From: an uncultured Schlesneria sp.
GTDB lineage: Bacteria > Planctomycetota > Planctomycetia > Planctomycetales > Planctomycetaceae
Length of the DNA stretch: 64,000 bases
Reading direction: 5' to 3'
Assembly: GCA_903899985.1 (NCBI GenBank)
Contig: CAIULL010000070.1
Span: 62,001-126,000 of the forward strand
Part shown: positions 63,957-64,000 of the stretch, piece by piece
Numbering within the stretch: position 1 is the first letter of the stretch
Layout of the letters: every line of letters begins with the position of its first letter
Position numbers and translations under genes: made by a program
The notes under the pieces: model-generated
What the model saw: the letters and a program-made list of their open reading frames with translations, nothing else
Database searches by the model: none
Told to the model about the DNA's origin: nothing

Positions 63957-64000
63957 TCGCCATGGAGATGGCGGTTTTCCATAAATCGTGATGATCCTGG

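Overview
The window looks like chromosomal DNA of a planctomycete (Planctomycetota, order Planctomycetales or close to it). The evidence is the paired DUF1592-type cytochrome protein and DUF1552 protein, a BatA-type von Willebrand protein, a very long DUF4175-like coiled-coil protein, an ECF sigma factor beside a giant FecR-like/propeller protein, very large Ser/Thr kinases, a bacterial FhcC (formyltransferase/hydrolase complex) protein, and several families of dispersed hairpin repeats between genes. Gene density is moderate, genes lie on both strands, and no tRNA, rRNA, CRISPR array, transposase or phage gene was recognised. The genus cannot be given from sequence alone.

Layout. 1-4.7 kb: BCS1-like AAA ATPase, BatA/VWA membrane protein, ankyrin protein. 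4.7-7.5 kb: a repeat-rich gap and trpBA on the minus strand. 7.6-12.2 kb: GlcD-like FAD oxidase, D-2-hydroxyacid dehydrogenase, arginine decarboxylase (speA). 12.2-18.2 kb: a short antitoxin-like remnant, TPM protein plus nucleotidyltransferase-like protein (operon), zinc-ribbon membrane protein, spherulin-4-like secreted protein, two small secreted or membrane proteins. 18.3-22.8 kb: DUF1592/DUF1552 operon (minus). 23.1-35.6 kb: two giant paralogous kinase / cyclase-like / STAND ATPase / TPR proteins on either side of an FAD mono-oxygenase, closed by a convergent cytochrome P450. 36-43.2 kb: 2064-residue repeat protein and a prenyltransferase/squalene-oxidase-repeat protein. 43.5-51.8 kb: molybdenum-cofactor genes (mobA, a MoeA-PBP fusion, moeA), fhcC, a formylglycine-enzyme-like protein, and a 1.8 kb repeat-filled gap. 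52-55.9 kb: ABC-F ATPase, sugar-binding lipoprotein, dolichol-phosphate-mannose-synthase-like glycosyltransferase. 56.1-61.8 kb: ECF sigma factor, a mini DnaJ-C-like protein and a giant membrane propeller protein. 61.9-64 kb: OFA-type MFS transporter and a small protein at the edge.

How the genes may work together. Two signalling units stand out. First, the twin kinases have near-identical kinase, cyclase-like and ATPase parts but clearly different TPR tails, and they enclose an oxygenase gene. This suggests two sensors sharing one output logic, possibly controlling oxidative chemistry by the FAD enzyme and the P450. Second, the sigma factor gene overlaps an 82-codon DnaJ-C-like gene, which precedes a one-pass membrane protein with a FecR-like cytoplasmic head and a large propeller outside, a plausible cross-membrane signalling cassette. 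Both are inferences from domain order and gene order. Metabolic genes are conventional (tryptophan, polyamine, glycolate/D-lactate, Moco).

The window also carries many structured intergenic repeats: a hairpin with arms CACTGCTTGACCG present three times, a 32-bp inverted repeat, a CGGCGGCT/AGCCGCCG hairpin family, a palindrome-bearing tandem repeat of about 144-152 bp, and others. Several sit just after stop codons, as terminators would.
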